61,298 nucleotides of DNA. Source: Sinomonas mesophila (GTDB lineage: Bacteria; Actinomycetota; Actinomycetes; Actinomycetales; Micrococcaceae). The stretch lies in NCBI RefSeq assembly GCF_001999765.1, contig NZ_KV908332.1, positions 35,828 through 97,125 on the forward strand, written 5' to 3'. The notes under the pieces were generated by a model that saw only the letters and a program-made list of their open reading frames with translations, did not search any database and was not told where the DNA came from. Position 1 is the stretch's first letter, and each line of letters begins with the position of its first letter. Positions 9,753 through 18,090 of this stretch are shown here, piece by piece. Both the position numbers and the translations under genes were made by a program.

Positions 9753-9839
9753 ATGGACGCCGCTGGCCGCTGGCTAGACTGGGCACATATCTCCGCCGGT
9801 TGTGCGGAACCTACATGCCACCCGAGAGCTGGAGAGAGC

Positions 9840-11423
9840 GTGACCCACGACCTGACGACCACCGCGGGCAAGATTGCGGACTTCCGCGACCGGAGGGCCG
9901 CGTCCCTCGCGCCGTCCGGCCAGGACGCGATCGAGAAGCAGCACGCGCGCGGGAAGAACACGGCCCGCGAGCGCATCGACCTGCTCCTCGACGAGGGCTC
10001 ATTCGTCGAGTTCGACGCGCTCGCCGTGCACCGCTCCACCGCGTTCGGCATGGAGAAGAAGAAGCCGCTCGGCGACGGCGTCGTGTCCGGCTACGGCACC
10101 GTGGACGGCCGGCTCGTGGCCGTCTACAGCCAGGAGTTCTCGGTCTACGGCGGCTCGCTGAGCCAGGTCAACGGCGAGAAGATCGTCAAGGTCCAGGAGT
10201 TTGCGCTGCGCAACGGCTGCCCCGTCGTCGGCATCAACGACGGCGGCGGCGCGCGCATCCAGGAGGGCGTCGCGTCGCTGGCGATGTTCGCGGACATCTT
10301 CCGGAACAACGTCGCCGCTTCCGGCGTCGTGCCGCAGATCTCGCTCATCATGGGCCCGTGCGCGGGCGGGGCGGCCTACTCCCCCGCGCTCACCGACTAC
10401 GTCGTCATGGTGGACAAGACGAGCCACATGTTCATCACCGGCCCGGATGTCATCAAGACCGTCACGGGCGAGGAGGTGGACATGGAGACCCTCGGCGGCG
10501 CCCGGCAGCACAACGCCACGACCGGCACCGCGACCTACCTCGCGGCCGACGAGAAGGACGCGATCGAGTTCGTCCGCGAGCTGCTCGACTTCCTGCCCTC
10601 GAACAACCTCGTCGAGGCCCCCGCGGGCGACCACGACCAGGAGCTCGAGGTCGACGACGCCGACCTCACCCTCGATTCCCTCGTCCCGGACGCGGCCTCG
10701 CAGGGCTACGACATGCGCGCCGTGATCGAGGGCATCGTCGACGACGGGCACTTCCTCGAGATGCAGGCCCTCTACGCGCCGAACGTCATCATCGGCTACG
10801 GGCGCATGGAGGGGCACACGGTCGGCATCGTTGCGAACCAGCCGATCCAGTTCGCCGGCACGCTGGACATCGCGGCGTCCGAGAAGGCCGCTCGGTTCGT
10901 GCGCCACTGCGACGCGTTCAACATCCCCATCGTCACGCTCGTCGACGTCCCCGGCTTCCTGCCAGGCAAGGACCAGGAGTTCCAGGGCATCATCCGCCGC
11001 GGTGCGAAGCTCCTCTACGCGTACGCCGAGGCGACCGTGCCCAAGCTCACCGTGATCTGCCGCAAGGCGTACGGCGGGGCGTACATCGTCATGGGCTCGA
11101 AGAAGCTCGGCGCGGACCTGAACCTCGCGTGGCCCACCGCGCAGATCGGCGTCATGGGCGCCCAGGGCGCGGTGAACATCCTGTACCGCCGGGAGCTCGC
11201 GGCCGTCGCCGCCGAGGGCGGGGACGTCGAGGCGAAGCGCGCCGAGCTCATCCGCCAGTACGAGGAGGAGCTCCTCAACCCGTACCAGGCCGCCCAGCTC
11301 GGCTACGTCGATGCAGTCATCGCGCCGTCCGAGACGCGCGTGCAGCTCCTGCGCGGCCTCCGCGCCCTGCGCGACAAGCACACGTCCCTGCCCGCCAAGA
11401 AGCACGGGAACATCCCGCTGTGA
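9840..11423 (+). CDS. Acyl-CoA carboxylase beta subunit (carboxyltransferase)
   Basis: 527 aa, the usual PccB/AccD-type length. It transfers the carboxyl group from carboxybiotin to acetyl- or propionyl-CoA, making malonyl- or methylmalonyl-CoA in the cytosol. N- and C-terminal crotonase-like carboxyltransferase domains are present. Oxyanion-hole glycines are visible in [12 protein letters not shown] and [16 protein letters not shown] (N-terminal) and in [13 protein letters not shown] (C-terminal). The GTG at 9840 follows GGAGAG and the protein opens [15 protein letters not shown]. The stop overlaps the epsilon subunit start (GTGA). Substrate preference cannot be read from sequence. Its biotinylated partner is encoded at 24716. 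Confidence 0.93.
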   Translation: MTHDLTTTAGKIADFRDRRAASLAPSGQDAIEKQHARGKNTARERIDLLLDEGSFVEFDALAVHRSTAFGMEKKKPLGDGVVSGYGTVDGRLVAVYSQEFSVYGGSLSQVNGEKIVKVQEFALRNGCPVVGINDGGGARIQEGVASLAMFADIFRNNVAASGVVPQISLIMGPCAGGAAYSPALTDYVVMVDKTSHMFITGPDVIKTVTGEEVDMETLGGARQHNATTGTATYLAADEKDAIEFVRELLDFLPSNNLVEAPAGDHDQELEVDDADLTLDSLVPDAASQGYDMRAVIEGIVDDGHFLEMQALYAPNVIIGYGRMEGHTVGIVANQPIQFAGTLDIAASEKAARFVRHCDAFNIPIVTLVDVPGFLPGKDQEFQGIIRRGAKLLYAYAEATVPKLTVICRKAYGGAYIVMGSKKLGADLNLAWPTAQIGVMGAQGAVNILYRRELAAVAAEGGDVEAKRAELIRQYEEELLNPYQAAQLGYVDAVIAPSETRVQLLRGLRALRDKHTSLPAKKHGNIPL

Positions 11424-11674
11424 GCGCGGCAGGGCTTGCGGAGGGTGCGCACGACGGCGACGGCGTCGCCGGCGCCGAGGATCGGCCGGTGCTGTTCTCC
11501 GTCACGAAGGGCAACCCGACTCCCGAGGAGCTTGCGGCCCTGACCGCGGTCATCGCCGCGGCGGGATTCGCCGAGCCTGAAGAGGCCCCGGCCGCCCCCA
11601 CGCGCCGCGAGCGCATCCGACAGGCGACCCTGCGCCCGCGCCACGTGACCAGCCAGCGCCGCGGCCGCCTCTGA
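11420..11674 (+). CDS. accE: Acyl-CoA carboxylase epsilon subunit
   Basis: 84 aa, small and Ala/Arg-rich. It matches the actinobacterial epsilon subunits that stabilise the alpha-beta carboxylase complex: the conserved core reads [18 protein letters not shown], followed by a basic tail. The GTG overlaps the beta-subunit TGA by 4 bp (GTGA), so it is coupled. A tandem GAGATGGGG repeat array begins about 10 bp downstream. Confidence 0.85.
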   Translation: MSAAGLAEGAHDGDGVAGAEDRPVLFSVTKGNPTPEELAALTAVIAAAGFAEPEEAPAAPTRRERIRQATLRPRHVTSQRRGRL

Positions 11675-11683
11675 CCGGCGCCC

Positions 11684-11852
11684 CCACCGAGATGGGGGGC
11701 TGTGCCGCCGAGATGGGGGGCCGTGCCACCGAGATGGGGGCCGTCCCACCGAGATGGGGGCCCCACCGAGATGGGGGCCCCACCGAGATGGGGGCCCCAC
11801 CGTGATGGGGGGCTGTGCCGCCGAGATTGGGGGGGCCGTGCCACCGAGACCG
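11684..11852. repeat. GAGATGGGG tandem array, about 9 imperfect units
   Basis: Units of 17-23 bp follow the pattern CCACCGAGATGGGGGCC. Three central copies (about 11750-11800) are exact 17-mers; outer copies carry an extra CTGTG or CCGTG linker and decay to GAGATTGGGGGG and GAGACC. Non-coding, directly after the accE stop. Confidence 0.85.
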
Positions 11853-11883
11853 GATCCTCCGAGCCCTGAGATCGGGCCCCTGA

Positions 11884-12001
11884 CCGAATCTCCCCATCTT
11901 CAACCTTCAACCCTGTCCTTCGCCGCCGATGAATGCCCGCCATTACTGGGATCGCGCGGTGTGGGGCGTGCATCCGCAGGGCCAAAGATGGGGAGATTCG
12001 G
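11884..12001. repeat. 17-bp perfect inverted repeat flanking 84 bp
   Basis: Arms 11884-11900 and 11985-12001 are perfect reverse complements. The layout (about 118 bp, terminal inverted repeats, no ORF) resembles a miniature non-autonomous element, but no target-site duplication was recognised. Confidence 0.6.
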
Positions 12002-12185
12002 CGCTCAGCCGGTGTCGAAGCGCTCGCCGCCGCGCTCGCCGTCGTCCGGCGCCGGGATCATCTCCCGCAGCGTCAGCGCCACCGAAGATGGCTTCGCTGA
12101 CCTCGTCGGCCGGCCGTAGGTGCGGTCCACCGCCCGCCCTCGGCGGATCTGCACGTGTTCTTTCACAGCCGGGACGGCCGCAGGA

Positions 12186-12191
12186 TAGGCT
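12186..12191 (+). promoter_or_regulatory. -10 box of the DUF885 gene, leaderless start
   Basis: TAGGCT with 6 nt before the GTG at 12198 and no ribosome-binding site. Confidence 0.6.
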
Positions 12192-12197
12192 CGTCCG

Positions 12198-13952
12198 GTG
12201 ACGCAGAACACGACCGACGCCGCCTCCCCGAGCGGCCTCCGCACGCCCACCGCCGTCGATGCCGTCGCCGAAGCATTCGCGGCGAGGCTCCTCGAGCTCA
12301 ACCCGTCGCTCGCCACGGAGCTCGGCTTCCCCGGGCACGAGACCGAGTACCAGGACTACTCCCCCGCCGGGCACGCGGCCCACGCGTCGGCGGTCCGGGA
12401 CGCGCTCGCCCAGCTCGACGGCGTCGAGCCCGCCGACGCGACGGACGAGGTCACCCTCGACGCGATGCGGGAGCGCCTGGGCCTCGCGCTCGAACGGCAC
12501 GAGAGCGGGTGGGACCTCGCCGAGCTGAACAACATCGCCTCCCCCGCCCAGAACATCCGGGCGACCTTCGACCTCATGCCCACCGACACCGCCGAGCACT
12601 GGGCCCACATCGCCGGTCGCGCCGCCAACGTCCCGGCCGCGCTCGAGGGCTACCTCGCCTCGCTCCGGGCGGCGGCCGCGGACGGGAAGGTCAGCGCCGC
12701 GCGCCAGGTGCGGATCGTCGTCGAGCAGACCCGCAAGTACGCCGAGGAGGGCACGGGCTTCTTCGCCCAGCTCGCGGCGAACGCGCGGCTCGCCGGCGGC
12801 GAGGTGGGCGGGCAGGGAGCGGACGACGGCGGCGCCCGCCTCCCGGACGACGTCGCCGCGGCCCTCGCGGACGGCTGCGCGGCGGCCGCCGCGGCGTACG
12901 GGCACTTCGCCGACGCCCTCGAGGCCGAGCTCCTGCCCCTCGCCCCCGAGAAGGACGCCGTGGGCCGGGAGCGCTACGCCCTCGCCTCGCGCGAGTTCCT
13001 CGGCGCGACGGTGGACCTCGAGGAGACCTACGCGTGGGGCGTCGAGGAGCTCGACCGGCTCATCGCGGCCCAGGAGGCCGTCGCCGAGCGTATCCGGCCC
13101 CGCGCGACGGTCGAGGAGGCCAAGGCCCTCCTCAACGCGGACCCGGCCCGCCGGCTCCAGGGCACGGACGCGCTCAGGGCCTGGATGCAGCGCCTCTCCG
13201 ACGAGGCCGTCGCGGACCTCGCGGACTCGCACTTCGACATCCCGGAGCCGCTGCGCCGGCTCGAGTGCCTCATCGCCCCGACCCAGGAGGGCGGGATCTA
13301 CTACACGGGCCCCTCCGACGACTTCTCGCGCCCCGGGCGCATGTGGTGGTCCGTCCCCGAGGGCGAGGACTCCTTCACGACCTGGGCCGAGACGACGACG
13401 GTGTACCACGAGGGGGTCCCCGGCCACCACCTCCAGATCGGGACCGCGGTCTACCGCCGCGACGCGCTCAACTCGTGGCGCCGGTACATCTGCTGGGTCT
13501 CGGGCCACGGCGAGGGCTGGGCCCTCTACGCCGAGCGGCTCATGGAGGAACTCGGCTACCTCTCCGACCCGGGAGACCTCATGGGCATGCTCGACATGCA
13601 GCGCATGCGCGCGGCCCGCGTCGTGTTCGACATCGGCGTGCACCTCGAGCTCGAGGTCCCGGCTCGCTGGGGCTCGGGGATCTGGACCCCGGAGAAGGGC
13701 TACTCGTTCCTGCGCGAGAACCTCCCGATCTCCGACGGCCAGCTGAGCTTCGAGTTCACGCGCTACCTCGGATGGCCGGGCCAGGCCCCGTCGTACAAGG
13801 TGGGGCAGCGCCTGTGGGAGCAGGTCCGCGAGGACCTCGCGGCCCGGGCCCGGGCCGAGGGCCGGGAGTTCGACCTCAAGGAGTTCCACAGCCGCGCCCT
13901 GGGCCTCGGCTCGGTGGGGCTCGACACCCTCCGCCGCGCCCTTTTGGTGTGA
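12198..13952 (+). CDS. DUF885 family putative metallopeptidase
   Basis: 584 aa, normal for DUF885. The zinc-site motif is VYHEGVPGHHLQ (about residues 398-409), a HExxxHH-like arrangement typical of the family, followed by GHGEGWALYAERLMEELG that supplies a further acidic ligand. No signal peptide, so cytosolic. Family members are annotated as carboxypeptidase-like, but substrate is not established. A leaderless GTG start follows a TAGGCT box. Monocistronic; the downstream 164 bp carry a partial direct repeat around TGACAT. Confidence 0.85.
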   Translation: MTQNTTDAASPSGLRTPTAVDAVAEAFAARLLELNPSLATELGFPGHETEYQDYSPAGHAAHASAVRDALAQLDGVEPADATDEVTLDAMRERLGLALERHESGWDLAELNNIASPAQNIRATFDLMPTDTAEHWAHIAGRAANVPAALEGYLASLRAAAADGKVSAARQVRIVVEQTRKYAEEGTGFFAQLAANARLAGGEVGGQGADDGGARLPDDVAAALADGCAAAAAAYGHFADALEAELLPLAPEKDAVGRERYALASREFLGATVDLEETYAWGVEELDRLIAAQEAVAERIRPRATVEEAKALLNADPARRLQGTDALRAWMQRLSDEAVADLADSHFDIPEPLRRLECLIAPTQEGGIYYTGPSDDFSRPGRMWWSVPEGEDSFTTWAETTTVYHEGVPGHHLQIGTAVYRRDALNSWRRYICWVSGHGEGWALYAERLMEELGYLSDPGDLMGMLDMQRMRAARVVFDIGVHLELEVPARWGSGIWTPEKGYSFLRENLPISDGQLSFEFTRYLGWPGQAPSYKVGQRLWEQVREDLAARARAEGREFDLKEFHSRALGLGSVGLDTLRRALLV

Positions 13953-14104
13953 CATCTGGGGTGACATTTGCCATAGCGAGGGCGGGAATACCGTAACAAA
14001 GGCTGCATGGCGGCGCGGATTTCCGCGGGTCGCACCGGAACCCTGCCGCCACACCCGCCGTCATACTTCTCAACACACGCTTTGTCTGCTACGCGGCGCT
14101 TCCC

Positions 14105-14110
14105 TACGGT
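14105..14110 (+). promoter_or_regulatory. -10 box of the DAACS symporter gene, leaderless start
   Basis: TACGGT with 6 nt before the GTG at 14117 and no ribosome-binding site. Confidence 0.5.
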
Positions 14111-14116
14111 ATACCG

Positions 14117-15538
14117 GTGACCACCTCCACCAGCACCCAGCGGGCCGCGCGCCGGCTCCCGGCGTGGGCCACCTCCTTCGGCCCCCAGATCATCGCCGCG
14201 CTCGTCGTCGGCGTCGCCCTCGGCCTCCTGGCCAAGTACACGGGCCACACCGCGAAGGCACCGAACGCCCTCGGGGACACCCTCAAGACCATCGGCGGCA
14301 GCTACGTCTCGCTCCTGCAGACGGCCGTCGTGCCGCTCATCTTCACCGCCGTCGTGAGCTCCATCGCGAACCTGCGGCAGGTCTCCAACGCCGCCCGGCT
14401 CGCGTGGAACACGCTCCTGTGGTTCGCCATCACGGCCGGCGTCTCGGTCGTCATCGGCATCGGGCTCGGCGTCGTCTTCCAGCCGGGGGCGAACACCGGC
14501 ATCACGCAGGAGGCCCAGTACTCCGGCAAGACCGGCGACTGGTGGGCCTTCCTGACGGGCCTGTTCCCGAAGAACTTCCTCGGCCTCGGCGCGACGACGA
14601 CGGTCGCCGAGACCTCCGCGACGACGTCCGTGAGCTTCAACGTCCTGCAGATCCTCGTCATCGCGATCGCGGTCGGCGTCGCGGCCCTCAAGGTCGGCAA
14701 GAAGGCCGAGCCGTTCCTGGAACTCAACGCCTCCGCCCTCGCCGTGATCCAGAAGGTCCTGTGGTGGATCATCCGTGTCGCCCCGATCGGCACGGTCGGC
14801 CTCATCGGCAACGCCGTCGCGGTGTATGGCTGGGACACGATCGGCGCGCTCGGCAAGTTCACGGGCGCGATCTACGTGGGGCTCGCGCTCGTGGCGTTCG
14901 TGGTCTACCCGGTCCTCGTGAAGTCGCACGGCCTCTCGGTCAAGCAGTACTTCTCGGGCGCCTGGCCGGCAATCCAGCTCGCGTTCGTCTCGCGCTCCTC
15001 GATCGGCACGCTCCCGCTGACCCAGCGCGTCATCGAGCGCAACCTCGGCGTCCCGTCGGGCTACGCGTCCTTCGCCGTGCCGCTCGGCGCGACGACCAAG
15101 ATGGACGGCTGCGCCGCGATCTACCCCGCGATCGCCGCGATCTTCGTCGCCCAGTTCTTCGGGATCAACCTGGACCTGAGCCAGTACCTCCTGATCGTCC
15201 TCGTCTCGGTCCTCGGCTCGGCGGCCACGGCCGGCACGACGGGCGCCGTCGTCATGCTCACGCTCACGCTCTCCACCCTCGGCCTGCCGCTGGCCGGCGT
15301 CGGGCTGCTGCTCGCGATCGACCCGATCCTGGACATGGGCCGCACGGCGGTCAACGTGGCCGGCCAGGCCCTCGTCCCCACGATCGTCGCGAAGCGCCAG
15401 GGCATCCTCGACGAGGCGCTCTACAACGCCCCGCGCCATGGCGACCCGTTCAACGACGAGGCCGCCGGGGACGGGACGGAGGGCAAGAACCAGGCCGAGG
15501 GCTCGCACGACGGCGAGCTGGCCGCCTCGCGCCCCTGA
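14117..15538 (+). CDS. DAACS (SLC1-type) dicarboxylate/amino acid:cation symporter
   Basis: 473 aa membrane protein with the glutamate/dicarboxylate transporter fold: six N-terminal helices, then two re-entrant hairpins. Hairpin 1 reads SRSSIGTLPLT in place of the usual serine-rich tip. The TM7 motif, usually NMDGTA, reads KMDGCAAIYP. TM8 has DPILDMGRTAVNVAGQ. The Lys/Cys changes in the sodium-binding motif resemble the cystine-type branch as much as the glutamate branch, so substrate is left open. Leaderless GTG start. Charged C-terminal tail of about 45 residues. Confidence 0.88.
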   Translation: MTTSTSTQRAARRLPAWATSFGPQIIAALVVGVALGLLAKYTGHTAKAPNALGDTLKTIGGSYVSLLQTAVVPLIFTAVVSSIANLRQVSNAARLAWNTLLWFAITAGVSVVIGIGLGVVFQPGANTGITQEAQYSGKTGDWWAFLTGLFPKNFLGLGATTTVAETSATTSVSFNVLQILVIAIAVGVAALKVGKKAEPFLELNASALAVIQKVLWWIIRVAPIGTVGLIGNAVAVYGWDTIGALGKFTGAIYVGLALVAFVVYPVLVKSHGLSVKQYFSGAWPAIQLAFVSRSSIGTLPLTQRVIERNLGVPSGYASFAVPLGATTKMDGCAAIYPAIAAIFVAQFFGINLDLSQYLLIVLVSVLGSAATAGTTGAVVMLTLTLSTLGLPLAGVGLLLAIDPILDMGRTAVNVAGQALVPTIVAKRQGILDEALYNAPRHGDPFNDEAAGDGTEGKNQAEGSHDGELAASRP

Positions 15539-15613
15539 CACGCCGCGCGCCTCGCCGCAGGCTCGCCGCCACCCCTCTCGTTGTGACGTGCAGGCGGGGG
15601 CGCGACGCATGGG

Positions 15614-15619
15614 TAGGCT
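15614..15619 (+). promoter_or_regulatory. -10 box of the YbjQ gene, leaderless start
   Basis: TAGGCT, 7 nt before the ATG at 15627. It decides between two in-frame ATG codons. Confidence 0.6.
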
Positions 15620-15626
15620 CGGCTCC

Positions 15627-16037
15627 ATGCTGATCGTCACGACGAACGACATCCCCGGGCACCGCATCGATGCCGTCTTCGGCGAGGTCATGGGCCTGAC
15701 CGTGCGCGCGCGGGACATCGGGGCGCAGCTCATGGCCAACTTCCGCTCGATCGGGGGCGGCGAGCTGCCCGAGATGACCAAGGCGCTCTACGAGAGCCGC
15801 CAGCAGGTCATGCACCGCATGGTCACCGAGGCCCAGCAGCGCGGGGCGAACGCGATCGTGGCCATGCGGTTCGACACGTCCGAGCTCGGCCCGAACTGGA
15901 CCGAGGTGTGCTGCTATGGCACCGCGGTGTGGGTCATCCCCCTGGCCCGGGGCGAGGCGGGGGCGACTGGGCAGTCGGCGTACCTCGTGGACCACGCGGC
16001 GCAGCAGTCCGGCAGTGGGCCTCTTCCGGGCACCTGA
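15627..16037 (+). CDS. YbjQ family (DUF74) protein
   Basis: 136 aa. It matches YbjQ/heavy-metal-binding family proteins across its first 105 residues: MLIVTTNDIPGHRI, VRARDIGAQLMANFRSIGGGE, ANAIVAMRFDTSE, and the cysteine pair EVCCYGTAVWV. These small proteins form oligomeric rings; metal binding is suggested but not proven. An in-frame ATG exists 18 bp upstream (15609), but TAGGCT at 15614-15619 lies 7 nt before the ATG at 15627, so the leaderless start is preferred. Confidence 0.85.
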   Translation: MLIVTTNDIPGHRIDAVFGEVMGLTVRARDIGAQLMANFRSIGGGELPEMTKALYESRQQVMHRMVTEAQQRGANAIVAMRFDTSELGPNWTEVCCYGTAVWVIPLARGEAGATGQSAYLVDHAAQQSGSGPLPGT

Positions 16038-16142
16038 CCCACCCGACGCGAGGGAGATGGCCCCCAGGAGGACTCGGGGAAACGGCGGCTTCCATGGACC
16101 CGTTGGCCGTGAAGCCCTGCGTCGGGAGCAGTGGTCGGCTGA

Positions 16143-16208
16143 TTAGTGATTGATTGATTACTAACTCTCCTTCCTGTACTCTCCTGACTAGTGATTGATC
16201 GATCACTA
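16143..16208 (+). promoter_or_regulatory. Two TetR-type operators before the SnoaL gene
   Basis: Two related palindromes, TTAGTGATTGATTGATTACTAA (first 20 bases at 16143-16162) and TAGTGATTGATCGATCACTA (16189-16208). Both share TAGTGATTGAT and have centres 45 bp apart. They flank the probable promoter of the SnoaL/TetR pair, so autoregulation by the TetR protein encoded at 16737 is the simplest reading. Confidence 0.7.
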
Positions 16209-16228
16209 ATAACCCCAAGGAGACCCGC

Positions 16229-16714
16229 ATGGCCACCGACATTCACCTCGACAGCACCCCATCCGCCCCCTGGACCCAGGCCCAGCACGCCCTCGCCGAG
16301 CACCTGCGACTGACCGCCGCAGGCCAGACCGAGGAATGGGCGAAGCTCTTCGCCCCCGACGGTGTCATGGAGTTCCCCTTCGCACCGGCAGGAATGGCCC
16401 GAACGGTGCAGGGCCATGAGGCGCTCGTCGCCCACATGGCGAACTTCCCCAAAACCTTCGACGTCGAGTTCGTCGACGTGGTCTTCCACGAGACAGTCGA
16501 CCCGCTGCTGGCCATCGCGGAGTTCCGGTCAGAGGGAACTGCCGTTCCAACTGGCAAGCCGTACCGCCAAGAGGTCGTCTCCATCGTCCACACCGACAAC
16601 GAAGGGCTCATCACCCACTTCCTCGACTACTGGAACCCCCTCATCGCCATCGAGTCGCTCACGCCCTCTGAGGACGCCGCCAGCGCAGAGCGCGGCGTGA
16701 CCTTCGGAGGCTGA
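16229..16714 (+). CDS. SnoaL/NTF2-like small-molecule binding protein
   Basis: 161 aa with the SnoaL-like fold: N-terminal helix, EEWAKLFAPDGVMEFPFAP, a central HMANFPKTFDVEF stretch and C-terminal strands ending FLDYWNPLIAIESL. It has a good ribosome-binding site (AAGGAG). Such proteins act as isomerases, hydrolases or ligand carriers for small hydrophobic compounds. It is co-directional with a TetR gene 22 bp downstream and preceded by two operators, so probably induced by a xenobiotic or metabolite. Codon use is somewhat less GC-biased than neighbours. Confidence 0.75.
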   Translation: MATDIHLDSTPSAPWTQAQHALAEHLRLTAAGQTEEWAKLFAPDGVMEFPFAPAGMARTVQGHEALVAHMANFPKTFDVEFVDVVFHETVDPLLAIAEFRSEGTAVPTGKPYRQEVVSIVHTDNEGLITHFLDYWNPLIAIESLTPSEDAASAERGVTFGG

Positions 16715-16736
16715 CCGCCGTGATTGGATACTGATC

Positions 16737-17288
16737 ATGCCTGCCGCCGGCACCCGGGCGAGGAGCGACGAGCGACGCCAGGCCGTCGTGACGGCCGCCA
16801 TTGAGTGCTTCGCCCAGAAAGGGTTCTACGGGACGACGACTCACGAGATTGCGGAGCGGGTAGGAATCTCCCAGCCCTACCTGTACCGCCTCTACCGGAA
16901 CAAAGAAACGCTGTTCGCGTTGGCGGTCGATCACGTCTCCGAGGTGATGACGCAGGCGCTGATGGATCACGCGCCGGATCCTGCAGCGCCGGAACTGACT
17001 CCAGAGCAGGCGCTGCAGGCAGCCCGCGACGCCTACTCCGCCCTGGTCGCCGACCGCACGATCCTCAGATTCCTCATGCATGCGAACTGCGCGGCGGGAG
17101 AGCCTCTCGTCGGCGCGGCGGTCCGTCGGTGCTATGCCAAGCAGGTCGACACCGTCCAATCCCTCTTCCGCGCTGACGAGGAGGCGGTGCGTCGCTGGTT
17201 GGGCGCAGGCATGGTCGACAACGTGGCACTCATGCTGGGCCTCGGCGACATCGACGAACCCTGGGCACGTGTGCTCAGCGGACGTTGA
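16737..17288 (+). CDS. TetR family transcriptional regulator
   Basis: 183 aa. The N-terminal helix-turn-helix is clear (AIECFAQKGFYGTTTHEIAERVG, then ISQPYLYRLYRNKETLF at about residues 20-62). The C-terminal ligand domain is unclassified. It follows the SnoaL gene by 22 bp and likely binds the two TAGTGATTGAT palindromes upstream. Upstream GTG codons are closed by stops, so the ATG at 16737 is the start. Confidence 0.88.
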   Translation: MPAAGTRARSDERRQAVVTAAIECFAQKGFYGTTTHEIAERVGISQPYLYRLYRNKETLFALAVDHVSEVMTQALMDHAPDPAAPELTPEQALQAARDAYSALVADRTILRFLMHANCAAGEPLVGAAVRRCYAKQVDTVQSLFRADEEAVRRWLGAGMVDNVALMLGLGDIDEPWARVLSGR

Positions 17289-17318
17289 GTTCAGGCTCCC
17301 AGTCGCCGACGCTCTCGG

Positions 17319-17396
17319 GGGATATGACCCCTCAACCAAGGGATCTGACCCCTCAACGTTCAGGGGTCATGTCCCTGAACTTGAGGGATCATGTCC
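17319..17396. repeat. TGACCCCTCAA multi-unit hairpin
   Basis: Four half-units form a long imperfect palindrome centred at 17357/17358. The core TGACCCCTCAAC/GTTCAGGGGTCA (17346-17369) has one mismatched pair. A direct copy of the half-unit begins at 17325, and a decayed inverted copy ends near 17394. It lies just after the TetR stop and could fold into a bidirectional terminator-like stem. Confidence 0.75.
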
Positions 17397-17422
17397 ACGA
17401 GCATATGGAGCCGCTTTCCTTC

Positions 17423-17454
17423 TTGCACTGAGTGCAAACTTGCACTTAGTGTAG
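17423..17454 (+). promoter_or_regulatory. Tandem TTGCACT operators overlapping the TetR/MMPL promoter
   Basis: TTGCACTGAGTGCAA (17423-17437) is a perfect odd palindrome. TTGCACTTAGTGTAG (17440-17454) is a degenerate second copy 17 bp on. The second copy contains the -10 box TAGTGT (17447-17452), which ends 6 nt before the GTG at 17459. Repressor binding would cover the -10 and the leaderless start directly. Confidence 0.7.
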
Positions 17455-17458
17455 TGAC

Positions 17459-18070
17459 GTGACCCCTGAAACCCTCTCCCGGCGCGAGCAGAACAAGGCC
17501 GCCACGCGCGAGTCCATCGTGGCCGCGGCCCTCGGGCTGGCCCGCGAGCGCGGCCTCGGCGCCTTCACCGTCGAGGACATCGCCGAGTCCGCCGGCGTCT
17601 CCCGGCGCACCTTCTTCAACTACTTCACGAGCCCCGAGGAGGCCATCGCGGCCCCGACCTTCGGGTTCCTCGACCGCGCCCTCGAGCGGCTCGGCGACCG
17701 CCCGGACGAGCCCCTCCTCGACTCCGCCCTCACCGTGATCTACGGGCTCGCGGACAACGACCTCATCGCCCCCATGGCCGAGTCCTTCCTCGTGGCCCAC
17801 GGCCACGAGCCCGTGGCGCGCTTCCAGCTCCAGGCCTTCGAGGAGTGCCGGGAGAAGATCGTCGCCGCCATCCGCGGCCGCGGCGGGGCCGATAGCCTCG
17901 ACGGCCTCTACGTCCACGCCCTCGCCGCATGCGTCATCTCGTGCGGGAAGTCCGCTCTCGAGGTCTGGATGGCCGAGCGCGGCGGCGACCTCGCGCCGTC
18001 GTCCCTCGCCCGGCTCCGCGAGCTGCTCACCGCCTCGATCACCCACCTCAAGTCCGGCTTCGCCGTCTGA
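17459..18070 (+). CDS. TetR family transcriptional regulator of the MMPL exporter
   Basis: 203 aa. The helix-turn-helix occupies about residues 14-60 (ARERGLGAFTVEDIAESAGV then SRRTFFNYFTSPEEAI). The ligand domain is of the type often paired with MMPL or efflux pumps. It starts at a leaderless GTG, and the MMPL gene follows after 20 bp in the same direction. The operator pair over its own promoter implies autorepression of the two-gene operon. Confidence 0.9.
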   Translation: MTPETLSRREQNKAATRESIVAAALGLARERGLGAFTVEDIAESAGVSRRTFFNYFTSPEEAIAAPTFGFLDRALERLGDRPDEPLLDSALTVIYGLADNDLIAPMAESFLVAHGHEPVARFQLQAFEECREKIVAAIRGRGGADSLDGLYVHALAACVISCGKSALEVWMAERGGDLAPSSLARLRELLTASITHLKSGFAV

Positions 18071-18090
18071 CCCGCCCAAGGAAGGCTTCC

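Larger units (their letters stand above)
11675..12185. other. 511-bp intergenic region after accE
   Basis: It holds the GAGATGGGG array and a 17-bp inverted repeat: CCGAATCTCCCCATCTT at 11884-11900 and its exact complement at 11985-12001, 84 bp apart. No credible gene was seen here. The promoter of the DUF885 gene closes the region. Confidence 0.6.

Noticed and set aside
9444-9839. N-terminal extension of the carboxylase beta subunit upstream of GTG 9840
   Set aside because: It would run through the SDR gene, both operators and the -10 box; GTG 9840 has a ribosome-binding site and gives the family length.
11684-11852. CRISPR array
   Set aside because: Units are contiguous, 17-23 bp, without unique spacers, and no cas genes are present.
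15609-15626. Upstream ATG for the YbjQ gene (MGRLGS extension)
   Set aside because: It overlaps the TAGGCT -10 box that places the transcript start at the ATG 15627.
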